A stretch of 64,000 nucleotides of DNA from JBKPCD01 sp046727175 (GTDB lineage: Bacteria; Acidobacteriota; Vicinamibacteria; Vicinamibacterales; 2-12-FULL-66-21), in assembly GCA_046727175.1 (NCBI GenBank), contig JBKPCD010000132.1:50742-114741 (forward strand), written 5' to 3'. Positions 24,090 to 33,165 of this stretch are shown in pieces. The position numbers and the translations under genes were made by a program. Below the pieces are notes generated by a model, which saw only the letters and a list, made by a program, of their open reading frames with translations, had not been told where the DNA came from and ran no database searches. Each line of letters begins with the position of its first letter. Within the stretch, counting starts at the first letter, position 1.

Positions 24090-26552
24090 TCAGCGATTCT
24101 GCCCCCCAAACGCTCCGAAGAAGTTCGAGAAGGTACCGATTCCCGCGAGCGTGAACGACACATTGAAGCGTCGGTCCTGTGGGATCACGAAGCTCGACGA
24201 TCCGCCGAGATTGTACATCTGATACTCGATCGCAATGCCGCAGCACTGCGCATTGTAGAACCCCAGATAGCGCTGCTGGCGGAAGCGATCGTTCCGGAGA
24301 TCGTAGGCGAACGAGTAGGTCACTCCGAGATGGCTTCCTGGGTTGCGGAACGTCGCCGAGCCGGTGAGATCGTTGCTTGCCATCGCCGGATTGTCGAAGC
24401 CGGGCAGACCTTCGATCAGGCGCCGCTCCGTCCAGCCCGCAGAGGCCTGCAGCCGATTCCTGTTGAACGTTCCCGACAGCGAGAACGTCGTCAGCTCGTG
24501 CGCAATGGGGCTCCACTCTGTAGAAAAGTCGCTCTGAAACCAGGTCGTGGGCATGACGCGCGCGCCAATCTGAACGGGTGAGAAGTTCGTCGCTTTCGTG
24601 CTGTTGAAGCTGCTCTGGTAGCTCGGGTCGTACAGCGCGGCGCGATCGTCCGTGTAATAGGTCTGCCGAATCGTGACGCCGATGATCTCTCTCGCGATAC
24701 CCTTTTTCGCATAGAGACGGTTGTTCACGCCGTAGACGAACTGCGTGGTGCCGCGAATCGTATCCGTTCCATCGATTTGGACGATGCGATCGAAAATGTC
24801 GATGGCGGTGCGGTGCTGAATGGTGAGCGTCGGTTCGATCACGTGCTTGAACTTCTCGGCGTACCCGCTGTTCGGTGTGTTCCAGATCTTGTTGAGCACC
24901 GGGCCGGTGATCCTGGTCTGCATGTCGAAATAGCGTCGCCCGATGCTCTCCGGCACCTGCACGCCTGCGGAATTCAGGCTCTCGGTCCAGTAGGTGCCCC
25001 GCCACGAAATGCTGGAGATCAAGGTCAGGAACGGCCATCCGGTGAACGGAATCCGCAGCTCCGGGTTCACGTCCATTCGCGTCAGGCCCTTGTCGAACAC
25101 CTCCACGCCCTGATTCTCGTTGCTGTAGATGTGCGTTACGTACTCGGTGTTGACGCCGAAGTACACCTTCGACCTGCCGATCGGCCGCTCGCCGCGCGTG
25201 AAAGTGATGCGCGGCAGCGTGCCGTTCGTGTTCAGGCTGGTCTCGTCGTAGAACACGTCGTTGCGCTGCATCGTGACGCCGAGGACGTACTCCCGCCAAT
25301 TTCCGGTAAGGTTTCCGCCGATGACGCGCGTGCGGCTCGTCGCCATCCCGAAGTTCTGTTGATAACGCTGCTGCACGTCGATGTCGGAGTAGTAATCGAC
25401 GTTGGCCCGCGCGTGCAGTCCGGCGCCGAGTGATTGCGTCAGGCCGCCCCGGATCATGTAGCTTCGCTTCGCCGGGGTCGTTTTCACCGAGGCGTCGGAT
25501 TGCGTGTACGACGCGTCGTGCTCGTCCAGCAGGTAGAACGTGCTGTTGCCCTGGTTGCCCGGCCCGAGCACGTATCTGTATTCGCTGCCGACGCCCTGAC
25601 CCGTCTTCGAGAACCAGTCGTAGTAGAAGGTCGCATCCTGACTCCGATCGATCGCCCAGAAGAATGCGTTACGAATGGTGTGCCCCTTGACCGTCGACGA
25701 GCCGTAGTTGGGCAACAGAAAGCCCGTCGCGCGATCGTCCTCCTGAATCGGGTAGTAGAAGATGGGGAGGTACATCAAAGGTACGTCCTTGACCTTCAAC
25801 ACCGTGTTCTTCAGAAGCGCGTAATCGTTGAGCGTCAGCGTCGCGCTTCCGCTGACCATCTTCCATCTGGGCGTCGGCTGCACGCACGTGGTGAAGCTGC
25901 CGTGAACGACTTTGTACTTGTTAGGGCCGAGCTTGTGGATCTCTTCCCCTTGAAAGTACATGTCCGGCTCCTGCGTCCCGAACAGGCTCCGCTCGGCGCG
26001 ATCACCGAGTGACGCCTGACCGGCAGCCTTGTAGAAGACGCCCGTCCGTGTCTGGGTATCGAATTCGAGGCGCTCGGCGGCAATGCGATTGTTGTCGGAG
26101 ATGAAGAGCACGTTGCCGGTTGCGACGACGCGATGCTGATCGAAAACCTCCACCTGCTCGGCGAACAGCTGCATCTCGTCGCAGTCGATCTGCACGGGAG
26201 CGCTCGGGGTGCCCGCAGCAAGCATCCGCATCTCCACGACGCCGGTCTCATGAGGCACGGGAACGCGGTCGGCGGACACATACTGGATGCGACTGGCCTT
26301 GCAGCCACCGAGCTCGGCCTGCTGGCCCTGCGCGCGGGCAACGGCGGGGATGGCGAGCCACGAAGCCCAAGCGACAACGGCCAGAACTGGTTTCAGGGTT
26401 TTTGTGGGCGCCGGCTGTAGCCGGCGCAAAGTCCGTCTGAAGACGGACCCGAGCTGTTTTGAAACCGGCTGCAGGCTGCCGTGGAGCATGAACTCGAGGA
26501 CGTACATTCTGACGACGAAGCGCCGACTGGGGTCTGACTGCCGAGCAGTCAT
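24090..26552 (-). CDS. lptD: LPS-assembly protein LptD
   Basis: 820 residues. LptD is the outer-membrane barrel that inserts lipopolysaccharide with LptE. After the signal region comes an LptA-like beta-jellyroll (about 105-250; VQIDCDEMQLFAEQVEVFDQ, VVATGNVLFISDNNRIAAERLEF in parts), then the LptD C-terminal barrel (about 260-820) with YLPIFYYPIQEDDRATGFLLP and many aromatic-ended strands to the terminal FFGAFGGQNR. The start at 26552 overlaps the folC stop (ATGA), but the signal peptide (LAVVAWASWLAIPAVARAQ) begins late, after residues encoded by CCGGCTGTAGCCGG and GTCCGTCTGAAGACGGAC hairpins, so the start at 26489 is also possible. Confidence 0.92.
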   Translation of the reverse strand: MTARQSDPSRRFVVRMYVLEFMLHGSLQPVSKQLGSVFRRTLRRLQPAPTKTLKPVLAVVAWASWLAIPAVARAQGQQAELGGCKASRIQYVSADRVPVPHETGVVEMRMLAAGTPSAPVQIDCDEMQLFAEQVEVFDQHRVVATGNVLFISDNNRIAAERLEFDTQTRTGVFYKAAGQASLGDRAERSLFGTQEPDMYFQGEEIHKLGPNKYKVVHGSFTTCVQPTPRWKMVSGSATLTLNDYALLKNTVLKVKDVPLMYLPIFYYPIQEDDRATGFLLPNYGSSTVKGHTIRNAFFWAIDRSQDATFYYDWFSKTGQGVGSEYRYVLGPGNQGNSTFYLLDEHDASYTQSDASVKTTPAKRSYMIRGGLTQSLGAGLHARANVDYYSDIDVQQRYQQNFGMATSRTRVIGGNLTGNWREYVLGVTMQRNDVFYDETSLNTNGTLPRITFTRGERPIGRSKVYFGVNTEYVTHIYSNENQGVEVFDKGLTRMDVNPELRIPFTGWPFLTLISSISWRGTYWTESLNSAGVQVPESIGRRYFDMQTRITGPVLNKIWNTPNSGYAEKFKHVIEPTLTIQHRTAIDIFDRIVQIDGTDTIRGTTQFVYGVNNRLYAKKGIAREIIGVTIRQTYYTDDRAALYDPSYQSSFNSTKATNFSPVQIGARVMPTTWFQSDFSTEWSPIAHELTTFSLSGTFNRNRLQASAGWTERRLIEGLPGFDNPAMASNDLTGSATFRNPGSHLGVTYSFAYDLRNDRFRQQRYLGFYNAQCCGIAIEYQMYNLGGSSSFVIPQDRRFNVSFTLAGIGTFSNFFGAFGGQNR
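26403..26450. repeat. Tandem hairpins inside the lptD 5' end
   Basis: GCGCCGGCTGTAGCCGGCGC is followed within a few bases by GTCCGTCTGAAGACGGAC, two perfect short hairpins of the 'NNCCGGCTGNAGCCGGNN' style also seen at 46164-46262. They lie within the lptD reading frame just before its signal peptide. Confidence 0.65.
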
Positions 26553-27847
26553 CGGAGAATACCACGCACCGGACCGACCAGAAAGATGGATCCGGCGACG
26601 ACCACGCGTGAGCCCGGCTGAGATGCACGTCCGACCGCCGCTTCGGGATCATGCACTTCGCTGATCTCGACCGCGTTCGCGCCTGGAAGCGCCCGCGCCG
26701 TCGCTATCAGCGCCTCCGCAGCGAGCGCCCTCGGCGTCGCAGGCGTGGTGCAGACGATCGAGGAGCAACGCGGAAAGAGGGGCGCGAGCATCCCGGCGAC
26801 ATCCTTATCCCGCATGACGCCGAAGACGAGCGTCACATGCGACCAACCGATCTCCCGTAGATATTCGGCGAGAGCGCGCGCGCCGGCCGGATTGTGTGCC
26901 GCATCAATCAGAACTTCCGCGCCGTGCCAGCGGCGATGCTCGAGCCGGGCAGGCCAGTTGGGCTCGGCGAGGGCGACATGCATCGCCGACTCGCTGATGT
27001 TCAGCCCGCGCTTCGTCAACTCTTCCAGGAGACACAGCGCGACGGCCGCATTCTGAATCTGATGGCGTCCGGCGAGCGCCAGCTGGATCTTCGCGATCTC
27101 GTGGGTCGGCGTTCGAAAGGTTGCTGTCGTGCCGCGTTCGTCGATCGTTGCGTTGGAGTGAATACGATCCAGCGCGCGAATGAGGGTTGCCCCGCGCTCG
27201 GCGCAGACGTCCGCAATCACGCGCTCGGCATCCTTGGGCAGAGGGCCGCATACGACCGGAATGCCTGGTTTGATGATGCCGGCTTTTTCGCGCGCGATCG
27301 ACTCGATCGTATTTCCAAGCTGCGCTTGATGATCGAAATCGATCGAGGTGATTGCTGCTGCAACCGGCGTGACGACGTTCGTCGCGTCCAGGCGCCCACC
27401 GAGACCGACCTCCAGCACCGCAATGCTGACTCCCTGCCGCCGAAACAGCTCGAACGCGATCGCCGTTGCGCATTCGAAGAATGTGGGCGGAGCGGCGAGC
27501 GTGCCTGCTTTCAGCAATCGATCGACCGTCGCCTGAACGGCGCCGGCGGCAATTTCGAGATCGGCAGTCGAGACTTCCTCGTTTCCGATCACGAATCGTT
27601 CTTCGATGCGTTGCAGATGCGGCGACGTGTAGCGTGCGGACCGGTGTCCCGCCGCGTGCAGGGCCGCGGAGAGCATCGCCGTCACCGAACCCTTTCCGTT
27701 CGTGCCGGCGACGACGACCGAGTGAAACGTGCGTTCGGGGTTCCCGAGCGCCGCGCACAACGTCCTCATGTTCTCGAGACCGAACTTCATCCCGAGACGC
27801 TCGAGGGTGAAAAGAAATGCGATTGGATCCACTCGTGGTGCAGCCAA
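26549..27847 (-). CDS. folC: Bifunctional folylpolyglutamate/dihydrofolate synthase
   Basis: 432 residues, Mur-ligase fold. Adds glutamate to dihydropteroate and reduced folates using ATP. The ATP loop is VVVAGTNGKGSVTAML, with RYTSPHL, LEVGLGGRLDATNVV, and the C-terminal domain VLIDAAHNPAGARALAEYL. Start is TTG 27847 (protein MAAPRVDPIAFLFTLERLGM), with no clear Shine-Dalgarno. In many bacteria folC follows accD; here the two are divergent around a GATTGC word array, and folC overlaps lptD by 4 nt. Confidence 0.96.
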   Translation of the reverse strand: MAAPRVDPIAFLFTLERLGMKFGLENMRTLCAALGNPERTFHSVVVAGTNGKGSVTAMLSAALHAAGHRSARYTSPHLQRIEERFVIGNEEVSTADLEIAAGAVQATVDRLLKAGTLAAPPTFFECATAIAFELFRRQGVSIAVLEVGLGGRLDATNVVTPVAAAITSIDFDHQAQLGNTIESIAREKAGIIKPGIPVVCGPLPKDAERVIADVCAERGATLIRALDRIHSNATIDERGTTATFRTPTHEIAKIQLALAGRHQIQNAAVALCLLEELTKRGLNISESAMHVALAEPNWPARLEHRRWHGAEVLIDAAHNPAGARALAEYLREIGWSHVTLVFGVMRDKDVAGMLAPLFPRCSSIVCTTPATPRALAAEALIATARALPGANAVEISEVHDPEAAVGRASQPGSRVVVAGSIFLVGPVRGILR

Positions 27848-27960
27848 ATTGCTGACTGAGGATTGCTGATCGTGGATTGATGCCGTGGGTCAACGTACTC
27901 GCGGGTTCAACCAACGCGAAATCTCGAATCAGCAATTGAGAATCGACAATTCACGGTCCG
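27846..27960. repeat. GATTGCTGA word array, inverted arms (copy 1)
   Basis: Left arm words TTGCTGACTGAGGATTGCTG and GTGGATTGATG are complemented in the right arm by AATCAGCAATTG and AATCGACAATTC. The same vocabulary recurs at 57694-57818. It occupies the divergent folC/accD gap. Confidence 0.75.
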
Positions 27961-27985
27961 CGGGTCGTTCGCGCGGACCTCATTG

Positions 27986-27991
27986 TAGAAT
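27986..27991 (+). promoter_or_regulatory. TAGAAT -10 box, leaderless accD promoter
   Basis: TAGAAT ends 6 nt before the accD ATG with no Shine-Dalgarno; the arrangement is identical in spacing to htpX. Confidence 0.55.
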
Positions 27992-27997
27992 TCGTCG

Positions 27998-28894
27998 ATG
28001 GCCTGGTTCAAGAAACCACGCAAGCCCATCGAGCCGCCCGACAAGCAAAGCCGCGTGCCCGAAGGCCTGTGGGTGAAATGCCCGTCCTGCGCGCAGATCA
28101 TCTACAACAAGGATCTCGCCGCGAACCTGAGTGTCTGTTCCAAGTGCAGTCATCATTTCCGGATGGGCGCCGTCGATCGGCTGCGGTCGCTCTTCGACGG
28201 AACGTGGGAGGAACACGATCGAGGGCTGGCGTCAACGGATCCGTTGACATTCACCGACACCAAGCCATACCGCACGAGGCTCGACGACGGCACGACCGCA
28301 ACCGGGCTCAAGGACGCGGTAGTCACGGCGACCGGTGGCGTCGACGGCATCGAGACGGTCGTTGCTGCGATGGAGTACGGCTTCATCGGCGGAAGCATGG
28401 GGGTGGTCGTCGGCGAGAAGATCACACGTGCCATCGAACGCGCGATTGCCGGGCGGCAGCCGCTGGTGGTCGTGTCATGCTCCGGTGGCGCGCGCATGAT
28501 GGAGGGAGCACTCTCGCTGATGCAGATGGCCAAAATCAGCGGCGCGCTCGCGCGATTGGATCGCGCGCGGTTGCCATACGTGTCGGTCCTCACGGATCCG
28601 ACGACCGGCGGCGTCACGGCAAGCTTCGCGATGCTGGGCGACGTCAACATCGCCGAGCCGAAGGCGCTCATCGGCTTCGCCGGCCCGCGCGTGATCGAGC
28701 AGACGATCCGTCAGAAGCTGCCCGAAGGCTTTCAGCGGAGCGAGTTCCTGCTGGAGCGCGGGATGCTCGACATGGTCGTCGATCGCCGCGAGCTGAAGAA
28801 CGTGATTTCGCGCGTGCTGAAATTCACTATCACCCCACGTCCGATCGCGGTGCCCGTTGTTGCCGCACCGATGCCTGAGATCGCGGGAAGCTGA
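27998..28894 (+). CDS. accD: Acetyl-CoA carboxylase carboxyltransferase, beta subunit
   Basis: 298 residues. Pairs with AccA to carboxylate acetyl-CoA, the first step of fatty acid synthesis. The N-terminal zinc ribbon has Cys28, Cys31, Cys47 and Cys50 (KCPSCAQ...VCSKCSHHF). The crotonase-like core has the oxyanion segments VVVSCSGGARMMEGALSLMQ and VLTDPTTGGVTASFAMLGD, and FAGPRVIEQTI. Full length for the family. It is divergent from folC; a TAGAAT box lies 6 nt before the ATG. Confidence 0.97.
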   Translation: MAWFKKPRKPIEPPDKQSRVPEGLWVKCPSCAQIIYNKDLAANLSVCSKCSHHFRMGAVDRLRSLFDGTWEEHDRGLASTDPLTFTDTKPYRTRLDDGTTATGLKDAVVTATGGVDGIETVVAAMEYGFIGGSMGVVVGEKITRAIERAIAGRQPLVVVSCSGGARMMEGALSLMQMAKISGALARLDRARLPYVSVLTDPTTGGVTASFAMLGDVNIAEPKALIGFAGPRVIEQTIRQKLPEGFQRSEFLLERGMLDMVVDRRELKNVISRVLKFTITPRPIAVPVVAAPMPEIAGS

Positions 28895-28911
28895 CCGTGC
28901 GCTCGCATCCC

Positions 28912-29090
28912 TAATCCCTGATCACTGATCGCGAATCGCTCATCCTCGGATCCTTGACTCCTGAATCCTCGGATTCTTGAATCGTACCGAGCCCCGAGCC
29001 CCGAGCCCCGAGCCCCGAGCCCCGAGCCCCGAGCCCCGAGCCCCGGCCCCGGTCTCCGGCCCCGGCCCCGGTCTCCGGCCCCGGCCGTCA
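28912..29090. repeat. GATCACTGATCG words followed by eight GAGCCCC units
   Basis: 28912-28984 is a degenerate series of CTGATCACTGATCGCGAATC and GGATCCTTGACTC words. It is followed by eight exact head-to-tail GAGCCCC heptamers (28989-29044) and then CCGGCCCCGGTCTCCGG words to 29088. The block separates accD from the convergent kinase gene and touches the kinase stop codon. Confidence 0.85.
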
Positions 29091-29723
29091 GGTTCGCGGC
29101 ACGTAGTATCTCGTGCCCTTGTTCATCGTCCGCAGCTGACGCTCGAGATCCGCAAGCGCCGCCTCTCCCCACGACAGATCGAACTGTGACGTTTCGACGA
29201 CGAGGAGGGGCGTTGCGCAGTAGTGAAAGAAGAAGTGGTTGTAGGCCTCGTTCAGTTCGCGGACGTAGCTGTCATCCGGCACGTCCATCTCCGGGTCCGC
29301 GCGCGCGCGCTCGCGCAGGCGGCGGCGCAGGACGTCCGTCGGTGCCTGTAAATAGATGACGAGGTCCGGCGATGGCAGGTCGGGCGCCAGCAGCTCGTAC
29401 AACCGCTGATAGATGAACAGCTCGTTGTCGTCGAGGTTCAAATACGCGTAGATCTTGTCGCGCTCGAACAGGTAGTCGCAAATCGTCAGCTGACTGAAGA
29501 GATCCGACTGGCGCAGCTGCATCTGCTGGCGGTGTCTGGCAAGCGTGAAGAACAACTGTGCCTGAAACGCCGCCCCGGCGCGGCCCGCATGGAAGTCCGC
29601 GAGGAAGGGATTGTCGCTGTCGTCGAGGACAACCGTCGCGTCGAGCCGGGCGCCAAGACGATCCGTCAGCAACGACTTGCCGACGCCGACCGGTCCCTCG
29701 ACGGCGATATATCGGAAGTTCAA
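29088..29723 (-). CDS. Deoxynucleoside kinase (dGK/dAK family)
   Basis: 211 residues. P-loop deoxynucleoside kinase that phosphorylates purine or pyrimidine deoxynucleosides for dNTP salvage. P-loop GPVGVGKS at residues 10-17, then LDDSDNPFLADFHAG, LFFTLARHRQQM, the DRS-like ERDKIYAYLNLDD segment, PDLVIYLQAPTDVLRRRLRERAR (LID region) and YNHFFFHYCATPLLVV. The start codon is TTG 29723; a TATACT box at 29734-29739 lies 10 nt upstream, so the leader is very short. Substrate preference is not clear from sequence. Confidence 0.9.
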   Translation of the reverse strand: MNFRYIAVEGPVGVGKSLLTDRLGARLDATVVLDDSDNPFLADFHAGRAGAAFQAQLFFTLARHRQQMQLRQSDLFSQLTICDYLFERDKIYAYLNLDDNELFIYQRLYELLAPDLPSPDLVIYLQAPTDVLRRRLRERARADPEMDVPDDSYVRELNEAYNHFFFHYCATPLLVVETSQFDLSWGEAALADLERQLRTMNKGTRYYVPRT

Positions 29724-29888
29724 GACTCGTTGAAGTATACATTCTAAGAACCGTACTTAGTGTTCGCGGGGCCCCGCTCGCGGCGGCTCGACTCGCTCCG
29801 CTTCCGCCTTCGCGCGAGCGCTACGGCGAAACCTCGACGAAGCTCAAAGAGCGAAGTCGGGCACTCGCCGCAGCCGCAGGCGCTGCGA

Positions 29889-29894
29889 TAGCAT
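29889..29894 (+). promoter_or_regulatory. TAGCAT -10 box, leaderless menC promoter
   Basis: TAGCAT ends 6 nt before the GTG start of the enolase-superfamily gene, with no Shine-Dalgarno between. Confidence 0.5.
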
Positions 29895-29900
29895 TGTGCG

Positions 29901-31010
29901 GTGCGGATCGAACGTCTCGAGCTGCGGCAGCTCAAGCTGCCGCTTGTCCGATTCTTCGAAACGAGCTTTGGCCGGATCCACGATCGCGAGTTCCTGCTGG
30001 TTACCGTAGACGACAACGGCGCGAGCGGTGTCGGTGAGTGCGTCGCTGACGCGAATCCGTACTACAGCGCCGAAACGACCGAGACGGCGTGGCACATCAT
30101 TTCGGAGTTCATTGCCCCCCTCGTGCTAGGGCGCGTCTTCGATCAACCGCGCGACCTCTTCTCGGCGCTTGCGCTCGTTCGCGGGCACAACATGGCGAAG
30201 GCAGCCGTCGAGATGGCCGTGTGGGATCTCTTTGCCCGCCAGCAAGGGCGGCCCTTGCGCGAGGTGCTCGGAGGCCTGCGCACCTCGATCGAATCCGGTG
30301 TCTCGATTGGCATACAGGATTCGCTGGAGGAGCTCGTCGAGCGGGTCGAGATCGAGCGCGCCGCCGGCTACCGGCGGATTAAAATCAAGATCAAACCCGG
30401 CTGGGACGTGTCGGCGGTGGAAATCATCCGCGAGCGGTGCGGGAACATTCCGCTGATGGTCGATGCGAACGCTGCCTACGATGCACGTGATGCGGCGCAT
30501 CTCGCGGAGCTCGATCGATTCGACCTGATGATGATCGAGCAGCCGCTCGACTACGACGACGTTCGCGACCATGCACGCCTGCAACGGCAGATCAAGACTC
30601 CAGTCTGCCTCGACGAATCGATTCACACCGTGAAGGTGGCCGAGGAGGCGATCAAGCTTGGCGCGTGCCGCATCATCAACATCAAGCCGGGCAGGGTCGG
30701 CGGACACTGGCAATCGGTGCTGCTGCACGACCTGGCCGCGCGCCACGGGATTCCGGTCTGGCACGGCGGCATGCTCGAGAGCGGTATCGGTCGCGCGCAC
30801 AATCTTCACCTGTCGACGCTGCCGAACTTCTCGCTGCCCGGTGATGTCGCCGCGAGCCGCCGGTACTACGCGCCCGATCTGATCGAACCGGGTATCGACG
30901 TGCGCCCCGATGGGACGATCGAGGTGCCTTCGGGACCCGGAATTGGCGTGCACGTCGACAACCATCGGGTCGACGCCGCAACTCAGCGGCGGCTGGAGAT
31001 GAGAGCGTAA
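29901..31010 (+). CDS. menC: o-Succinylbenzoate synthase / N-acylamino acid racemase (enolase superfamily)
   Basis: 369 residues of the MenC type 2 / NSAR group. Forms o-succinylbenzoate in menaquinone synthesis; members may also racemise N-acylamino acids. Catalytic lysine pair in RIKIKIKPG, metal ligands in LMVDANAAY (Asp), MMIEQPL (Glu) and CLDESI (Asp), the second lysine in INIKPGRVGG, and the HGGMLESGIGRAHN loop. No other men gene is nearby, so menaquinone assignment rests on the family. GTG start with a TAGCAT box 6 nt upstream. The stop overlaps the next gene (TAATG). Confidence 0.9.
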   Translation: MRIERLELRQLKLPLVRFFETSFGRIHDREFLLVTVDDNGASGVGECVADANPYYSAETTETAWHIISEFIAPLVLGRVFDQPRDLFSALALVRGHNMAKAAVEMAVWDLFARQQGRPLREVLGGLRTSIESGVSIGIQDSLEELVERVEIERAAGYRRIKIKIKPGWDVSAVEIIRERCGNIPLMVDANAAYDARDAAHLAELDRFDLMMIEQPLDYDDVRDHARLQRQIKTPVCLDESIHTVKVAEEAIKLGACRIINIKPGRVGGHWQSVLLHDLAARHGIPVWHGGMLESGIGRAHNLHLSTLPNFSLPGDVAASRRYYAPDLIEPGIDVRPDGTIEVPSGPGIGVHVDNHRVDAATQRRLEMRA

Positions 31011-33160
31011 TGCGCGGAAGTCGTTCGGGGTTCATTGGTATAGTGCTGGGCGGGACGTTGGCCGCGGCGTGCGCGAGCGCGCCGCCGGCAGCACCGCCGC
31101 CGGGCGCGACCGTACCGCTCCAGAAGAAGATGGCGTGGATGCTGCAACTCGAGGATCAACGCGTCCTCCGTCTTCCGCCACCTCCCCCTCCGGTCGAACC
31201 ACCCGTCGCCCGGGGACGGCCCCGCGTTGCACCGGCGCCGATACCACCTTCGTCGTCGGCCGATCTCACGGTGCTCGTCAAGGATGCCGATTCACGCGTG
31301 CGGCGACGCGCCGCGCTCGCGATCGGTCGCGTGGGCCTTTCCGAAGGCGTGCCGCCCCTCGTTGCAACGCTTGCCGATTCGGACCCCGACGTTCGGGGGA
31401 TGGCGGCGTTTGGGCTCGGCCTGATTGGCGATTCGTCTGCAGAACCGTCGCTCGTTCCGTTGCTCGCGGATCCAGCGCCACTCGTGCGCGGACGCGCCGC
31501 CGAGGCGCTCGGGCTCATCGGTGGGAGAGGCGCCGCCGCCGCAATAGGCCGCCTGGCTGGTGAATACGTGCGCAGCGCGCCCGTGACCGCGATGGAGCCG
31601 GATGATATGTCGTGGCCGGCTGCGCCAGAGGCGGAGGCATTCAAGCTTGCGGTATTCGCGCTCGTGCGGTTGAGTGCCTACGATCCGCTCGCGAGCGCCG
31701 TGCTCGACGGCACACGACCGCTCTCGATGTGGTGGCCGGTCGCGTATGCGCTGCAGCGCGTCGAGGACGCGCGCGCAGCACCCGCGCTGCTGGAGCTCCT
31801 GCAGGCGCCCGGAACGTACACGCGCGCGTTCGCGGCGCGCGGGCTCGGCGCATTGAAGCATGGTCCGGCGGCGAAGCCCCTCGCCGCGCTGCTCGATCCG
31901 AAGGCGAAGACGCCGCTCGAGGTGATGGTGGCAGCCATTCGCGCCGTCGCGCAGTTAGGAGACGGTTCAGCCAACGAGTCTCTTGCGACGTTGGCAGGCG
32001 ATTCACGAGTTCAACCCAATGTCCGGCTCGAGGCGGTCAACGCCCTTGCCGTCCTGCACGCGACCGAGGGGCTGCCGATCGTGCAGGACTTGATGACCGA
32101 CGACTGGCCGACCATGCGCGGGGCGGCGCTGCGAGCGGTCGCTGCGATCGATCGCGATGACTTCATTACCGTCCTGTCCGGACTCGAACCAGATCGCGAC
32201 TGGCGTGTCCGTGCGGCGCTGGCCGACGTTCTTGCGACGCTGCCACCCGACATCGCGCTCGAGCGCGAGCGATCGATGCTCCAGGACGATGACAAGCGGG
32301 TGATCGTTGCGGTCCTCGGCGGGCTTGCGAAGCTCCACGCTCCCGATCTTGCAGCGATTCTGCTGGGACGTCTGAAGGATTCCGACTTCGCAGTCCGTGC
32401 GGCTGCGGCGCACCATCTCGGCCAGCTTAAGCCGGCAAATGCCGCGGAAGCGCTCCGAGAGGCGTATAGGGCAGGGCTGCCGGACGCGGCTTACTCGGCG
32501 CGCGCCGCGGCGATCGAGGCGCTCGCGGAGTACGGCGCCGCCGAAGCGCGCGAGACGTTGAAGGCCGCGCTCGGCGACAAGGACTGGGCGATTCGGGTCC
32601 GTGCCGCTGAGCTCCTCACGAAGCTCGATCCGTCGACTGACGCCCGCACGATCATCCGGCCGGCGCCGGGTGATCCGCCCGCGCCGTACGATGATTCGCA
32701 ACTCGCCGCGCCGGAGTTCTCGCCGCACGTGTTCATCGAGACGGCGAAGGGCACCATTGAAATCGAGCTTGCGGTCCTCGACGCCCCGCAGACCACACTC
32801 AATTTCATGACGCTCGTGCGGAAGGGCTTCTTCAATGGGCTGCAGGTCCCGCGCGTCGTGGTCAATTTCGTCGTCCAGGACGGCGATCCGCGCGGCGACG
32901 GTGACGGAGGGCCAGGCTACTCGATCCGCGATGAGCTGAATCAGCGGCCGTATCTTCGCGGGACCGTCGGGATGGCGCTCGAGTCGTGGAGGGACACGGG
33001 CGGCAGTCAGTTCTTCATCACGCATTCACCACAGCCGCATCTCGATGGGCGCTACACGGTTTTCGGCCACGTCATCAACGGCATGGAGGTGGTCGATCGG
33101 ATTCAGCAGGGCGATGTGATCCAGCGTATCCGCGTGTGGGATGGAAAGTCGTGGCAGTAA
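31010..33160 (+). CDS. HEAT-repeat lipoprotein fused to a cyclophilin-type PPIase
   Basis: 716 residues. The N-terminus has a lipoprotein-type signal, IGIVLGGTLAAACAS, with candidate lipidated Cys21, then a Pro-rich linker (about 25-85). About ten HEAT-like repeats follow (85-545; for example DADSRVRRRAALAIGRVG, DSDPDVRGMAAFGLGLIG). The C-terminal 560-716 is a cyclophilin: FIETAKGTIEIELAVLDAPQ, NFMTLVRKGFFNGL, FVVQDGDPRGDG, GTVGMAL and GSQFFITHSPQPHLDGRYTV (read in parts). Probably periplasmic, a folding helper docked on HEAT scaffold; this is inference. Its ATG overlaps the menC stop by 1 nt. A strong terminator follows at 33272. Confidence 0.92.
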   Translation: MRGSRSGFIGIVLGGTLAAACASAPPAAPPPGATVPLQKKMAWMLQLEDQRVLRLPPPPPPVEPPVARGRPRVAPAPIPPSSSADLTVLVKDADSRVRRRAALAIGRVGLSEGVPPLVATLADSDPDVRGMAAFGLGLIGDSSAEPSLVPLLADPAPLVRGRAAEALGLIGGRGAAAAIGRLAGEYVRSAPVTAMEPDDMSWPAAPEAEAFKLAVFALVRLSAYDPLASAVLDGTRPLSMWWPVAYALQRVEDARAAPALLELLQAPGTYTRAFAARGLGALKHGPAAKPLAALLDPKAKTPLEVMVAAIRAVAQLGDGSANESLATLAGDSRVQPNVRLEAVNALAVLHATEGLPIVQDLMTDDWPTMRGAALRAVAAIDRDDFITVLSGLEPDRDWRVRAALADVLATLPPDIALERERSMLQDDDKRVIVAVLGGLAKLHAPDLAAILLGRLKDSDFAVRAAAAHHLGQLKPANAAEALREAYRAGLPDAAYSARAAAIEALAEYGAAEARETLKAALGDKDWAIRVRAAELLTKLDPSTDARTIIRPAPGDPPAPYDDSQLAAPEFSPHVFIETAKGTIEIELAVLDAPQTTLNFMTLVRKGFFNGLQVPRVVVNFVVQDGDPRGDGDGGPGYSIRDELNQRPYLRGTVGMALESWRDTGGSQFFITHSPQPHLDGRYTVFGHVINGMEVVDRIQQGDVIQRIRVWDGKSWQ

Positions 33161-33165
33161 AACAC

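Noticed and set aside
27846..27960. Intrinsic terminator
   Set aside because: The GATTGC array has paired arms but no U-run and lies between divergent genes.
28989..29044. CRISPR-like array
   Set aside because: Units are contiguous 7-bp repeats without spacers; none of the word arrays has the 28-37 bp repeat and unique-spacer pattern.
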